Of a DNA stretch of 64,000 bases, positions 39,958-50,037 are shown piece by piece. Where the stretch lies: assembly GCF_905475465.1 (NCBI RefSeq), contig NC_062249.1:4538501-4602500 (forward strand), read 5' to 3'. The stretch is from Pieris napi (Eukaryota > Arthropoda > Insecta > Lepidoptera > Pieridae). Position 1 is the first letter of the stretch; each line of letters starts with the position of its first letter. The notes under the pieces are model-generated. The model was given only the letters and a program-made list of their open reading frames with translations. It searched no databases and was not told the origin of the DNA. The position numbers and the translations under genes were made by a program.

Positions 39958-41815
39958 ATAAAATGCACAGTTTTTTCAGCGCTGCCATAGTGTAAGTGTA
40001 AGAACATTATCGTATAATTTTGAGCCAATTTATTCCAGAAAATGGCGTCCATATGCTGCTCTGGGTTGGATCACAGGCCTCTCCGGAATTCGTAAATGAT
40101 GTTTTCGGCGCTCCATCTCCTCACCAGCTGAATACCCAGGTCTGCGAGCTTCCAGAACTAGATAACGAGCTGAACAGAGCCGTTAGAGCCTTGCTAGAAG
40201 ATGCAAGAGATAAGAGGAGAACTGCTATGCGGGTGAGCATAAACGCTCTTGAGATTTTGATATATTTTGATAGATTTTATTTATTATTTCGATATACATT
40301 TATATACATAGTTTATAGTATATACTATGATATACATAGTTTTTATTGTCATGGATTAGTTGTGTGTTATAAAATTTGTTTTCCATTTGACTTAGTTATT
40401 TATTTATGAGATATAATTTGAAACATATAAAAAACTGTACCTATGCAAAATTAACTGTAAAAAATGTATTTAATATTTAGACTATTTAGTATTTTTTCCT
40501 TTTATTTAAGCTTTTTTCTATTATAAAACTTTGCTATTCTTAAACAAAAGTTTTCCTCTTTTTTTTTAATAATTAGTAACCTTCACTAACACATTTAATA
40601 TGAATTGCACGAATGTAGTATTGTAACTCTTTTACGTGCATGGTATCTCTCTTTCGCACGTGCATGTTTCTTATATCTATCTCTGTCGCACGTAGCTTGA
40701 AATCGTACATCAGAATGGCAAGAACGAGGCGTTATACCGCAAAATGTTATTGGAAGACTCTGGTGTCGATGGAACGCCCTCTTATGTGGAGTTTTTGATG
40801 AACACACACAAAATGGTGCAGAAAATTATGTAGGTTGAATTTGGCATCTGAATGTTTTGGGATGTTTTTTTCTTTGGCCGCTTACCCGAATTTGGGATTG
40901 TGGAAAAAATTACTTTCGAAGATTACGAAAAGGAAATATTTGTTGTTTTTAAAGTGTTTCTATGCCCTTTTTGGTTTTTCGCTGGAAACGTCATAAAATC
41001 GATTTTATGAAGTTTGTAATGGGTTGTGTGCGCTTTCATATTTGTCTAGTGTCATGCATGCCGTAAGCTCAACAATTTGCATCATCGAAGAAAAAGTTAT
41101 TTGGTGGTGGATATTTCTGATAATTTTTTGACCTAACATTCCTTAAAGTAATGTTAATATTTAATTTTTTCTAATTAACAATAAATTTCTAATAACGCAC
41201 CGGGTTTGACTATGAAACTATTGTTTGATTGTGATTGGTCAGATGGATGGTGGTGTATAGATTATTTTTATATTTAGAAATTTATATTTCAGAATACATA
41301 TACAAAATCCATGAAAGGTTACATTGTGGTTTGAAGTAAGTTAAGTCTTGTCAGGAGAATTGCGTATGAAAATTATTTTAGTTATAGAATATCTATTGAA
41401 TAAAATAAAAAAGAGATACAACTCCTTAAATACAGATTATTGTCGTTTCTTTTTGTCTGTTCTATGCCCTTTGAGAACTGACAGTAAATGTAAGTTACGA
41501 ATTAGTTTAGCATTTAATTTTTTATCGACGACATTTATGAATAAATGATAATTTAATTTGACATAATATAACGTCCGCAACCACACAACCAATCACAATC
41601 AAGCGAAACGCGACATAGCATCGGGTATATACTGTTCTCGTGACGTTAGTTGCCATTAATTCCTATTTTTATTTCAGTTAACGGTTATGCGTCAGCATGA
41701 CAAATTGGAGGCAGTGTTGCGGCACTTCTTGGTTGAAGATCGAGGAGTGGACGGGTCTTCCTCATACGTCGACTACCTCTGCCACATACATAAGGAAATC
41801 AGAAATCTTCTATAG
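29608..41815 (+). CDS. Sec24CD: COPII cargo-adaptor subunit Sec24, C/D class, 17 coding exons
   Basis: Sec24 joins Sec23 and Sar1-GTP at ER exit sites and selects cargo for COPII vesicles. Coding exons: 29608-31231, 31326-31468, 31724-31841, 32110-32195, 32526-32715, 33007-33116, 33255-33368, 33766-33855, 34226-34411, 34761-34908, 35191-35351, 35960-36128, 37314-37526, 37980-38174, 38547-38726, 40039-40232, 41678-41815 (TAG). All have GT/AG borders and phases match throughout. Product about 1,352 residues: a P/Q/M-rich N-terminus (1-590), a zinc finger in exon 5 (CSRC..CAFC), the trunk from [15 protein letters not shown], the beta-sandwich ([19 protein letters not shown]), the helical region ([16 protein letters not shown]) and the gelsolin-like fold ([14 protein letters not shown]). 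[11 protein letters not shown] and the C-terminal [13 protein letters not shown] match vertebrate SEC24C/D rather than A/B. Two adjacent ATGs open the frame; either may be used. Confidence 0.96.
30430..31115 (+). repeat. 18-bp coding minisatellite in Sec24CD, two sub-arrays
   Basis: Exon 1 contains about 35 tandem copies of a six-residue unit GMPPQQ or GMPPQP. The first block (about 30484-30800) repeats GGCATGCCACCGCAGCAG; the second (about 30885-31110) repeats GGAATGCCTCCACAGCCG. The degenerate stretch between them (30790-30880) separates the blocks. Each block is more uniform inside than between blocks, so they expanded separately. The long open frames on the minus strand here are shadows of this repeat. 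Confidence 0.95.
33395..33605 (-). repeat. Degenerate tRNA-derived SINE, minus orientation
   Basis: Reverse complement of the SINE family seen at 24905-25175 and 53198-53493. It shares TTATCTGTTTCGTGATCATT, AAGCAAGTAGGTG, and a damaged tRNA-like head near 33560-33605. It lies in the Sec24CD intron after exon 33255-33368. Confidence 0.55.
36541..36961. mobile_element. 421-bp MITE with about 30-bp terminal inverted repeats in a Sec24CD intron
   Basis: The left end AGGAGGCGTCCATAAATTAC and the right-end reverse complement AGGGGGCGTCCATAAATTAC continue as GTGAGGTGTTT on both sides. The interior is rich in C and G runs, without an ORF. The flanks AATAGATA and AATAGACT match at six of eight positions, which may be a worn 8-bp target duplication of hAT type, but other border choices are possible. 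Confidence 0.7.
39490..39950 (+). repeat. Dispersed repeat fragments and AT microsatellite in a Sec24CD intron
   Basis: At 39490-39625 a fragment reads GATGAAAAATAGATGTTGTC and GAGAATCGGTCAAGTCGTTT; at about 39890-39912 it seems to resume with CGACACGAGAATTTTATATA. A similar copy with an internal deletion is at about 43148-43345. At 39923-39953 there is a run of AT dinucleotides. Non-coding. Confidence 0.5.
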
Positions 41816-43541
41816 CAGTATGAAATATAAATAAACCGTGGACATTTCAAAATGTTTCCAATAAAGTGTTTGGGATAAATTCCTGATGATCACGCATACG
41901 TTAGACTGTTAATGAAGTTTCATATTAGCCAAGAAAATTCCCTTTTTTTATATATTTCACGACATTTAGTATATGTATGAAACTATATATTTGGTTTACG
42001 TTAGTACTTCTTAAAATAACACTAATATAAACGCGAATTTGTTAAGTGAATTGTGACTGCTTTCGCGTTTCTATAGTTTTATTTTAAATGGCCTTGCAAT
42101 CTGATAATTAAATATAATTTTACTTAGCGTTGTTCTAATGATAAAATACGAATAGGAATTAGGCCTTCCACATTTGTGCTATATAGTTAATATTTCCAAA
42201 TACAATTATGACAAACCGATCAATTATATGTGTGGTCAATGTTATGAGAATTGAGGTTTTTATACGATGATAAGTTTTTATAAGAGATTATGGGTATATA
42301 CTACTTACAAAAATTAATAACTCATGATAATTCAATAACGAGTATAAATACACAAAGTAGTCTACTAAACGCAGTTTTTTTAATTAAAAAAAGTAGATTA
42401 AATTTGTAATTAATTTTTCTTGTGTGTAACATACAATTAATAAAAAAATCATAATTTCGTGTAATTTTTTGTGAAAAGGAAAGATAAAAACTGTTCTCTG
42501 TTTAAAAGCCTTAATTGTAATGTATTAAAATATTTAAGGTTTCTATTTTTGTTAATGTAAATAATTCAATATGATTGGAGCGATTTATATATAATTCATT
42601 TATTAATTATGATATTACGCAATTAGTTTTTCATCTGGTATAAACTCATTTCTAAATTTATTTAGATTTAATATTGCAATATTCATTCGCTAACCATGTG
42701 AAATTAGTCATCAGTTGACATTCAAGTGTTAAAATCATAATTTTATTAATATATTAAATCTGATTTACTTTATACATTCTAGGTAAAATATTTCGTTAAT
42801 ATAGGTCATTTGTTTGGTATTGATATGTATTCCAATCTACAGTAGACATTATTTTTTTAGGTTAATTCAATTATTATAGGATTAAGGTTCGATTGTGTAA
42901 ATAAAGTATATTGGAATTATGTTAATATTTGTTTTATTAAAACAATATGTCTTTTCAGCTAACGTTTGGGGTACTGTTGTATATGTGTAACATATATGAA
43001 AATGTATCTTGATTCAATATAGGAACGTTTTACTTTTCTCAAATGCTTCCCATACATTCTCGGTAGTTTTCGGTAGTTCAATAAATATTAATCGCACGAT
43101 ACGATTCGCATTTGTAATTACATATTATTATAGACTTTATTATGTATATACTAGCTGCCCCCGCGAACTTCCGTTTCTCCTTAACGTGATTTTACTACAT
43201 TTTTAGTACATATCAACATGGAACATTTTCCTATGCTACCCCAGAGACTGATCGGTTTTCCGGAATGAAAACTTATTAATATAACTTAACATTTAGGGGT
43301 TTGGAGGAGTATGGGAACGAACATTGTGACGCGAGAATTATTTATCGATTGTGCCGTTTAAATATTAAGATCCAACAAAAAAAATTTTTTAATAGAAATA
43401 AAACACGTATGCTTTATGGCACGGTATTTGGTATATTGAATACTAATAACATTTATAAAATAGGACAAACAGTGGAACTAAGTATTCTTCTATGGACACT
43501 TTATTTTTATGTACCAATTTATCCCGCTGGGCATTTCGTAT
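41816..43541. other. Sec24CD 3' UTR and intergenic sequence
   Basis: AATAAA signals at about 41829 and 41860 follow the Sec24 stop codon closely, so the 3' UTR may be under 100 bases. The remainder is AT-rich without a supportable gene. A dispersed-repeat fragment (CTAGCTGCCCCCGCGAACTT) occupies about 43150-43345. Confidence 0.45.
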
Positions 43542-43865
43542 TTACTCTTGTACCGGTGATAAAATTAAAGTCTTGTTTCCCTGAAAAAAATTCATAAATC
43601 AAATACACATCTTAAATTATAAAGCAAAATAATCAAACGTAAACCCACTTTCGCACACAGCCGAATATAAATTTTTATATTCAAAATTATGGACGATATT
43701 TAAATTTACCTGTTTTGGATATACAACTTCTATAATAGGCCCCTTATACTTGCAAGGAATGCAATATTTGGGACACGGCGGGTTTGCATTCTTGCGTTTA
43801 CAGCAAAGCACCAGTGTCCAAGTTATAAGGACTAGAAAGATAAGCAATAACTTCTTCGGCGACAT
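43542..43865 (-). CDS. Small secreted cysteine-rich peptide (cluster member 1), two exons
   Basis: Exon 1, 43865-43710, encodes MSPKKLLLIFLVLITWTLVL, a clear signal peptide, then CCKRKNANPPCPKYCIPC. It ends in phase 0 at the donor CAG|GTAAAT. Exon 2, 43580-43542, follows a strong acceptor (TTTTTTTCAG), adds 12 residues ending SPVQE and stops at TAA; the product is 64 residues. If unspliced, the frame would instead read on to 43617. Cysteine pattern CC-x8-C-x3-C-x2-C. It shares the C-x3-C-x2-C block and the phase-0 splice site with member 2 (50455-50616). No family recognised; function unknown. It is leftmost of six like-oriented genes. Confidence 0.65.
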
Positions 43866-43956
43866 GTTCTGCTATTTCACCAGTCACTGTTGCGAAGGTA
43901 AACGGAAATTAAAGAGATGCTTGAGAAATGTGTTAAGTAGTCAGTAATATAGATAA

Positions 43957-44143
43957 ACTAGTGGACCCGACAGACGTTGTCCTGCATGATATTTCAAGCG
44001 ATTAGTAAAGCAAAGTATGAAAGTACCGACTGCAGCGCCATTTGGCGGGCTGATTTGTGAATCTAAACCATTCCCAGATCCCCTTGAACACACACAAAAA
44101 ATTTCATCAAAATCGGTCCAGTCGTTTGAGAGAAGTTCAGTGA
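43957..44143 (+). repeat. Dispersed repeat CTAGTGGACCCGACAG (copy 2), left part, interrupted
   Basis: Nearly identical to 14266-14448. It stops at GAAGTTCAGTGA, where a retrotransposon is inserted, and resumes after it at 50002-50037 with CATACACACTCACAGAAGAA and TTATATATATAAAGATGG. The two halves together rebuild the uninterrupted copy at 14266-14493. Confidence 0.9.
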
Positions 44144-45020
44144 AATGAAATGAAATGAAATGAAATAGTTTATTCTTGCAAGTAGGACTATATAAATCAC
44201 TTTTACAATGTCATCCTAAACTAGATGAAGTCGACATTTCCTAACTGACTGCCCTGAGAAGAAATGTCGAAACAAACTCGGGGGTCTTAGTCTCTTTTAT
44301 AGTCCAGATAATACAATAATAAATTAATAAATTGGTGTAAACAAATGCAGAGTATTTACTGGACTGGTCTTTGGAAGAAAGAACCAGATCGATCTGAGCA
44401 AGCCTGTGCCAGCAGACGGCTAGCATGCCCCGAATAGCTCATGCAGCTCAACCATTTTTAAGGGAGCTGCACAACCCGGTACACAACAATACCGCCAGTG
44501 GCACCATAAAAATATGTGGGGCAACAACTCACTCAGATCGCCAGCCCAAAATAACTATAGACTAAAATGTATCAAATTATAAATCAAGCAAAAGAGTTTA
44601 TGATATACCCGCATAATGTTTACACTTACAATGGATACAAAATGTATTTTTAAGGTGTACCTTAAAGCAAGGAAAAAATAATGAAATTGAAAAATATAAT
44701 CGAAATATAATCATTATTCACTTGGCATGTCAAAGTGTAAAATATTGTATGCAAAAGCACAAAACATGTCAGTACTGTAGAAAAAGAAAAAATGAATATG
44801 CACTAAGCACAAAACATGTCAGTAATATAGAAAAAAAAAAAAAATGTAAAAAAATGAATATGCACTAAGCACAAACATGTCAATAGAATAAAATAAAATG
44901 CATATGCAAAAGCACAAGACATGTCAGATTGTAAATATGTACAACATGCAAAAAAAAAAAAAAAAAAGAAGTGAAAGACAGCTTACAAAAACACAAGCGA
45001 TAGCTGTATAAGCGAGCAGC

Positions 45021-47939
45021 TCAATCCCAGGCGTTTCTATCATTTAAATAATCGGATATCTTGTAATATCCTTTAGTTAATAATTTTGATTTAATAAAAA
45101 ATTTAAATTTCTTAAGGGGAAGTTTACGAACATCCATAGGAAGTTTATTGTAAAAGCGTATACATTGACCCATGAACGAGTTGCTTATTCTATGAAGGCG
45201 AGTAGCATGAACTGTTAAATTATTTTTGTTCCTAGTATTTCGGGAGTGAAGATCAGACAATTTGACAAAATCCGGTTCGTTTTTGTAAACATAAAGTAAA
45301 TTTTCAAAAATATATTGTGAAGTTACAGTCAGAATGTTTATCTCTTTGAATTTCTCTCGGAGAGAAACTCTAGGACCTAACTTATATATAGCGCGGACAG
45401 CCCTTTTTTGTAATAAGAAGATTGTATTAATATCCGCACAGTTTCCCCAAAGGAGAATGCCGTACGTCATCAAGCTATGAAAATAACTGAAATAAACAAT
45501 TCTGGCAGTATCCACATCAGTAATTTGTCTAATTTTCCTTACAGCATAAGCAGCTGAACTGAGCCTTCCAGACAATTTGTTAATGTGTGGGCCCCACTGT
45601 AGTTTGGCGTCAACAGTAATGCCAAGAAAAACAGTTGACTCAACAGGGTCCAACTCTACTCCATTCAGTTGTACATTGGTGCTTAACTGCCTCACATTAG
45701 GCGTAGAAAATTTTATTAATTTAGTTTTACTTGAGTTCAAAAGCAGATTATTAACATTAAACCAATGGACAACCTTAGATAGTGCCAAATTAACTTGGTC
45801 AAAATTTTCAAGTTGACGCTTAACTTTAAAAACAAGCGAAGTGTCATCCGCAAATAATAGGATTTTGTGATCATCCCTTACACAAAAAGGTAAATCATTG
45901 ATATAAATAAGGAATAAGAAAGGACCTAGAATTGAACCCTGCGGAACACCCATAGTTACCACAGATCCTTTTGATTTTTTGCCATTAATATCTACACTTT
46001 GTATTCTATTGTCTAAATATGAACTGAGAAGTCTAAGAGCCTTATTTCTAATGCCATAGTGGTGTAGTTTCTTGATTAGTGTGTCATGGCAAACACAGTC
46101 AAAAGCTTTGGACAAGTCACAGAATATGCCTAAAGCATCCTGTGAATTCTCCCAAGCCTCGAATACATTTTTGAGTAGTTCCACACCTGCATCAGCAGTA
46201 GACCGACCCTTAGTAAATCCAAATTGTTTGGAGTGAAAAAGATTCTGTCTGTTAAAATGCTTTAGCATTTGCTTTAAAATTATTTTCTCAAAAATTTTGC
46301 TCAGTGTAGGCAAAATTGAGATAGGGCGAAAATTCGTAGGATCGGTTGTACTACCAGATTTGAAGAGTGGAATCACCTTGCTTAACTTCATTAAGTCCGG
46401 AAACACACCAGATGCGACACAAGAGTTGAACACAATTGCCAGAAATGGGGAAATACATTCAATTATTGAGGATATTATTTGAACTGACAACCCCCAAAGA
46501 TCGGTGGACTTTTTTACTTCCAAATCTTTAAATGCATCTAGAATGTCCTTAGCACTAACAACTGTAAATTCAAAACTTGTCCCACATTCTGCGACACAGT
46601 CTTTAAGTATGTTGTATGCGGAGCCGGAAGATGACAACAAAGTTTGAGTTGTTAATACAGGAATATTAGTGAAAAAAGATTCAAACTCGGTTGCCACCTC
46701 CAAATCCGCCCTAACATCTATATCATTAATTTTAAGATGAAAATCATTATTCTTGACTGTGGTTCTTCCTATTTCAGAATTAATAATATTCCAAGTAGTT
46801 TTAATTTTGTTTGCAGAAGATCGTATTTTGTTTTTAATGTGTAAAGATTTTGCGGCAGCACAGGCTCTCTTAAAAGTCTTAGAGTAATTTTTAACATACT
46901 CCCTAAACCTTTCACTATGATCATGGTTCCTTTCATTATATAATTCAAATAATCTTATTCTGCTTTTAAAAATACCTGGTGTGGCCCAGTCACTAAACAA
47001 AACTCGATCACTAACAGAAACTGATCTAGATGTAAAAACCTTCTTAAACTGAGAATTAATCATGTTAAATAATGAAGAGTAAGCTTGGTCAGGGTTATTG
47101 TGATAAGGCAAACCAGGCAGTTTTTCATTTAAATTATTTTTAAAAAGTTCTAAACGATAACTGGTTACTGGAACAAAATTAACATTTTTTCGATTTGCTT
47201 TAACAATGTCTTTAGTAAATGAAACCAACTGGCCACAGTGATCTGAATCTAACAGATTAATAATTGAGTAGAAAGTTGGCTTCACATTTGTAAAAACATT
47301 GTCAATACAAGTGGCACTGGTGGCAGTTATTCTAGTTGGCTCAAGGAAAATATTATATAAATTATATGATTTCAATAAGATTAAAAATCTATTAACAATA
47401 CTAGATTTATCTAATAAGTTAATATTAAAGTCTCCACAGATGGCAACTGTTTTATTAGTACTAGATATTTTTATTAATACATCTTCTAGGATTTTTTCAA
47501 AAGTATCGTATAAAGTACTAGGGGGCCTGTATACACTCAATACAATGAACTGCTCAAGCTCAATACATGCTATCTCAGCAACTCGCTCAACAGACAGGCT
47601 CACTATGTCGGTACGTTCTTTAAATTTAAGATTATTCCGAGCAATAATTAAAGAGCCTCCACGTATTAAATTAACTCTGCTGAACGAGCTGGCTACCAGA
47701 TGATTGTTGAAGCTAAACATGAACTGGTGGTCCTTTAACCAATGTTCAGTAATACATAAGATATCAATGTTATTACAGTTCATGAACAACTCCAACTCCA
47801 ATTCTTTACCCATCAAACCCTGAATATTCTGATGTACTAAATTTAAAATATGCTTATTATTGATTTTATTATTGACATTTAAGGAGTTTGATGGATCTCC
47901 TAATAAACAACTATGACTAGAACTATTGCCAGAGATCAC
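45021..47939 (-). CDS. LINE ORF2: AP endonuclease and reverse transcriptase
   Basis: Catalyses target-primed reverse transcription: the endonuclease nicks DNA and the reverse transcriptase copies the element RNA from the nick. About 970 residues. The N-terminal endonuclease shows LVHQNIQGL, ITEHWL, SVYRPP, GDFNINLL, TCIDNVFTN and SDHCGQL, all expected motifs present. The reverse transcriptase shows FRPISILPTLSKIFEK, FTKGRSTADA, CDLSKAFDCVCHDTL, GVPQGSILGPFLFLIYIN and the catalytic LLFADDTSL. There is no AUG between the upstream stop at 47972-47970 and the first endonuclease motif; the first codon given here is GTG. The frame lies at -1 to ORF1 and is open back to 47969, overlapping the ORF1 end. 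Translation is therefore probably by -1 frameshift or by reinitiation. Confidence 0.93.
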   Translation of the reverse strand: MISGNSSSHSCLLGDPSNSLNVNNKINNKHILNLVHQNIQGLMGKELELELFMNCNNIDILCITEHWLKDHQFMFSFNNHLVASSFSRVNLIRGGSLIIARNNLKFKERTDIVSLSVERVAEIACIELEQFIVLSVYRPPSTLYDTFEKILEDVLIKISSTNKTVAICGDFNINLLDKSSIVNRFLILLKSYNLYNIFLEPTRITATSATCIDNVFTNVKPTFYSIINLLDSDHCGQLVSFTKDIVKANRKNVNFVPVTSYRLELFKNNLNEKLPGLPYHNNPDQAYSSLFNMINSQFKKVFTSRSVSVSDRVLFSDWATPGIFKSRIRLFELYNERNHDHSERFREYVKNYSKTFKRACAAAKSLHIKNKIRSSANKIKTTWNIINSEIGRTTVKNNDFHLKINDIDVRADLEVATEFESFFTNIPVLTTQTLLSSSGSAYNILKDCVAECGTSFEFTVVSAKDILDAFKDLEVKKSTDLWGLSVQIISSIIECISPFLAIVFNSCVASGVFPDLMKLSKVIPLFKSGSTTDPTNFRPISILPTLSKIFEKIILKQMLKHFNRQNLFHSKQFGFTKGRSTADAGVELLKNVFEAWENSQDALGIFCDLSKAFDCVCHDTLIKKLHHYGIRNKALRLLSSYLDNRIQSVDINGKKSKGSVVTMGVPQGSILGPFLFLIYINDLPFCVRDDHKILLFADDTSLVFKVKRQLENFDQVNLALSKVVHWFNVNNLLLNSSKTKLIKFSTPNVRQLSTNVQLNGVELDPVESTVFLGITVDAKLQWGPHINKLSGRLSSAAYAVRKIRQITDVDTARIVYFSYFHSLMTYGILLWGNCADINTIFLLQKRAVRAIYKLGPRVSLREKFKEINILTVTSQYIFENLLYVYKNEPDFVKLSDLHSRNTRNKNNLTVHATRLHRISNSFMGQCIRFYNKLPMDVRKLPLKKFKFFIKSKLLTKGYYKISDYLNDRNAWD

Positions 47940-47956
47940 CTCTTTTGTCTTAAAAT

Positions 47957-49549
47957 CTAATTTAAATAATTACTTGGAACAAATTCCAAGGTATCTTGAG
48001 AAAAGGTACTATTATCTATCTGCTCAATAGGAGCAGATTGGTTAGCCAAACATTTGGCTTCGTTTAAAATACAATATGATAGCGAATTTGCTACTTGTCC
48101 AATATAATAATTACAAAGATAATAGTTATCTTTTGTCAAAAAGTAATTATAACTAATGATGACATTAGTGTCAATAAATTCAAATTGTTTATTATACAGT
48201 GTCATTGTATGAATTTTATTATTGCATCTGTACCTAGCATTGTTTTCGGTCTGTGACATACCTTTTCCATAAGGAAAAGCAAATAAGACAACTTTATTTA
48301 CATTAAGTTTTGATAACTTTTCAAAATAACTGATTAACATATTTACTGTTACATTACCTCTTCTCCCAATTAAAAGTACAATAGTTGTGGATGGGCAATA
48401 ACTATTACTTACTATTTTATCTAATATTTGTTTATAGGAAGCTCCAGGCATACAACAATTTATGACCTGAGAACCTAAATTTTGGTATAACTTATAAGAT
48501 ATGTTTTTGCCCATTTCATCGCTAAATATCATTATTTGATTTTTGTTTATTACATTAGATTTAACATTCAGGTTTACATGTGTGGCGAAGGAAGTACTTG
48601 TGAGGCTATTACACAACTCCGCAGAATGAGTCACAGGTGGCAACGACTCCAGAGAAACAGCTGGCTGTGAACAACCCAACATATCTGTTTTACAGTCTGA
48701 TGTTTGACTGTTTACTAAGGAGTTGAACATCCTTTCATTCTCACTACACAGATCTATCAAGCCATCCATTGCCAGTATATATTCTCCTATTTCCTTTTGT
48801 GAGGTGTCATATTTAGAACTAATATTGTTCAAGGATTCCTGCAAACGGAGAATCTCTGACTGAAGGTGTTGTATATCAGCCTCATATTTTAATTTTCTAT
48901 AATCGAACTTACATTTTAACTGTTTACATTTATTTAATGAGTTAAAATTGTTTTTACAGGTAGTTTTATTGTTTTTAATAAATCTTTGTGTTTTCTTAAT
49001 TGATTTCTTAATTTTAATATATTTCTTTAACTTATTGTGACTACAACTTATTTTCTGTACTGTGTTATCACAAGTTAAGTCTATCGTTTCAATTTGGTTA
49101 TTATTTCCCAAAACTGAGTTGGCAGAAGGCAGTGGAGCGGCACCAACCAGTCTATCAAACAGAGCATGTGTATATTGTGCCTGGATTTTCTGGCTAGCAC
49201 CGTCCATTTTGTGGATTGTCTCTTGGGCTTCACTTAATCTACTTTTAAGGTCTGCGTTGAGCTTGAGAGTTGAATCAAACTCATCACTGCACTGATCAAA
49301 TTGATCTACTAATAATCTAAGTTTATCCCGTTCCTCTGTGATGTTTACTAATTCGCTATGAATTTCAGCCATCTCACTTTTGAGTTTGGTATTGTTGTTT
49401 AAAATTTGAAGCACTTCCTTCTCATTGTCATCTTGTTCTCTTTGCAACTCCTCACACAAATTTTTGTATTTATTTAATTCCTGTAATGTTAATTGGAGTT
49501 TTGATTCCTCCAAGCGAGCAGCACCCCTTCTGGTCATCACTCTATCCAT
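47957..49549 (-). CDS. LINE ORF1: coiled-coil nucleic-acid chaperone-like protein with SGNH-like C-terminal domain
   Basis: Expected to bind the element RNA in the ribonucleoprotein. The first ATG of the frame is at 49549 (MDRVMTRRGAARLEES), giving 530 residues. Residues about 15-115 form a long coiled coil rich in E, K, L and N. A basic, lysine-rich patch follows (about 175-215: HNKLKKYIKIKKSIKKTQRF), then a second coiled segment (about 220-275). The C-terminal 200 residues (IMIFSDEMGKNIS, INCCMPGASYKQIL, TTIVLLIGRRGNV) have the layout of the SGNH esterase-like domain found in some CR1-group ORF1 proteins. The usual GDS serine motif reads FSD, so catalysis is doubtful. Ends at TAG 47959-47957 with AAT TAT TTA AAT before it. 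Confidence 0.85.
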   Translation of the reverse strand: MDRVMTRRGAARLEESKLQLTLQELNKYKNLCEELQREQDDNEKEVLQILNNNTKLKSEMAEIHSELVNITEERDKLRLLVDQFDQCSDEFDSTLKLNADLKSRLSEAQETIHKMDGASQKIQAQYTHALFDRLVGAAPLPSANSVLGNNNQIETIDLTCDNTVQKISCSHNKLKKYIKIKKSIKKTQRFIKNNKTTCKNNFNSLNKCKQLKCKFDYRKLKYEADIQHLQSEILRLQESLNNISSKYDTSQKEIGEYILAMDGLIDLCSENERMFNSLVNSQTSDCKTDMLGCSQPAVSLESLPPVTHSAELCNSLTSTSFATHVNLNVKSNVINKNQIMIFSDEMGKNISYKLYQNLGSQVINCCMPGASYKQILDKIVSNSYCPSTTIVLLIGRRGNVTVNMLISYFEKLSKLNVNKVVLFAFPYGKGMSQTENNARYRCNNKIHTMTLYNKQFEFIDTNVIISYNYFLTKDNYYLCNYYIGQVANSLSYCILNEAKCLANQSAPIEQIDNSTFSQDTLEFVPSNYLN

Positions 49550-50001
49550 TCCAGATGCAAAAAAATAGAGAAGTGACAAATCAGATGGGTGTTAAGTCAA
49601 AGTTAGAAGAAGAGTTGCAAAGTTTGAGGTTGTAAGTTAATCAGTTCAAGTTAATCCCTTGGCAATAAACACCAAGACACCGTTGTAGTAAACGTGTGTG
49701 ATAAAGAAATAATATCAATATACTTACACGCAAGTTTAAGATGATAATGCACTTTACAATTATCGTTACAGTTTAACTTAGTTTGACAGCGAACTTTTCT
49801 GATACAATATACAGTTTTGCACCTCGTTACACACTTAACATGGAAAAATGGCACTGTTCTTACAAAGTATTGATTATTACTTAGTATATTATCGATAATT
49901 AAGTGTAAAATATAAACAAATTAAATTAAAATTTAATTAATTAATTGGGAGAAGTTTTGTTGACGTCTTATCAACGGTGTTGCCCGACCGAAAAAAAGTG
50001 A

Positions 50002-50037
50002 CATACACACTCACAGAAGAATTATATATATAAAGAT
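50002..50037 (+). repeat. Dispersed repeat CTAGTGGACCCGACAG (copy 2), right part
   Basis: Continuation of the repeat at 43957-44143 beyond the inserted retrotransposon; matches 14450-14487 closely (TATATATATAAAGAT end). Confidence 0.85.

Larger units (their letters stand above)
44144..49996 (-). mobile_element. Full-length non-LTR (LINE) retrotransposon, CR1/Jockey-like, 5.85 kb
   Basis: Reading on the minus strand, the element starts at about 49996 (TTTTTTCGGTCGGGCAACAC). It has a 5' UTR of about 450 bp, ORF1 (49549-47957), ORF2 (to 45021), a 3' UTR of about 850 bp and a short ATTTC-repeat tail at 44166-44144. It is flanked by AGTGA at 44139-44143 and 49997-50001, a 5-bp target duplication. 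Both frames are open across their full length, so the copy looks young and possibly still competent. The ATTTC tail and the C-terminal ILLWGNCADINTIFLLQKRA suggest the CR1/Daphne/Jockey group; the exact clade needs a tree. Confidence 0.92.

Noticed and set aside
49651..49854. Minus-strand cysteine-rich frame of 67 codons that could be a seventh peptide
   Set aside because: It lies inside the 5' UTR of the retrotransposon, lacks a signal peptide and belongs to the mobile element rather than the peptide cluster.
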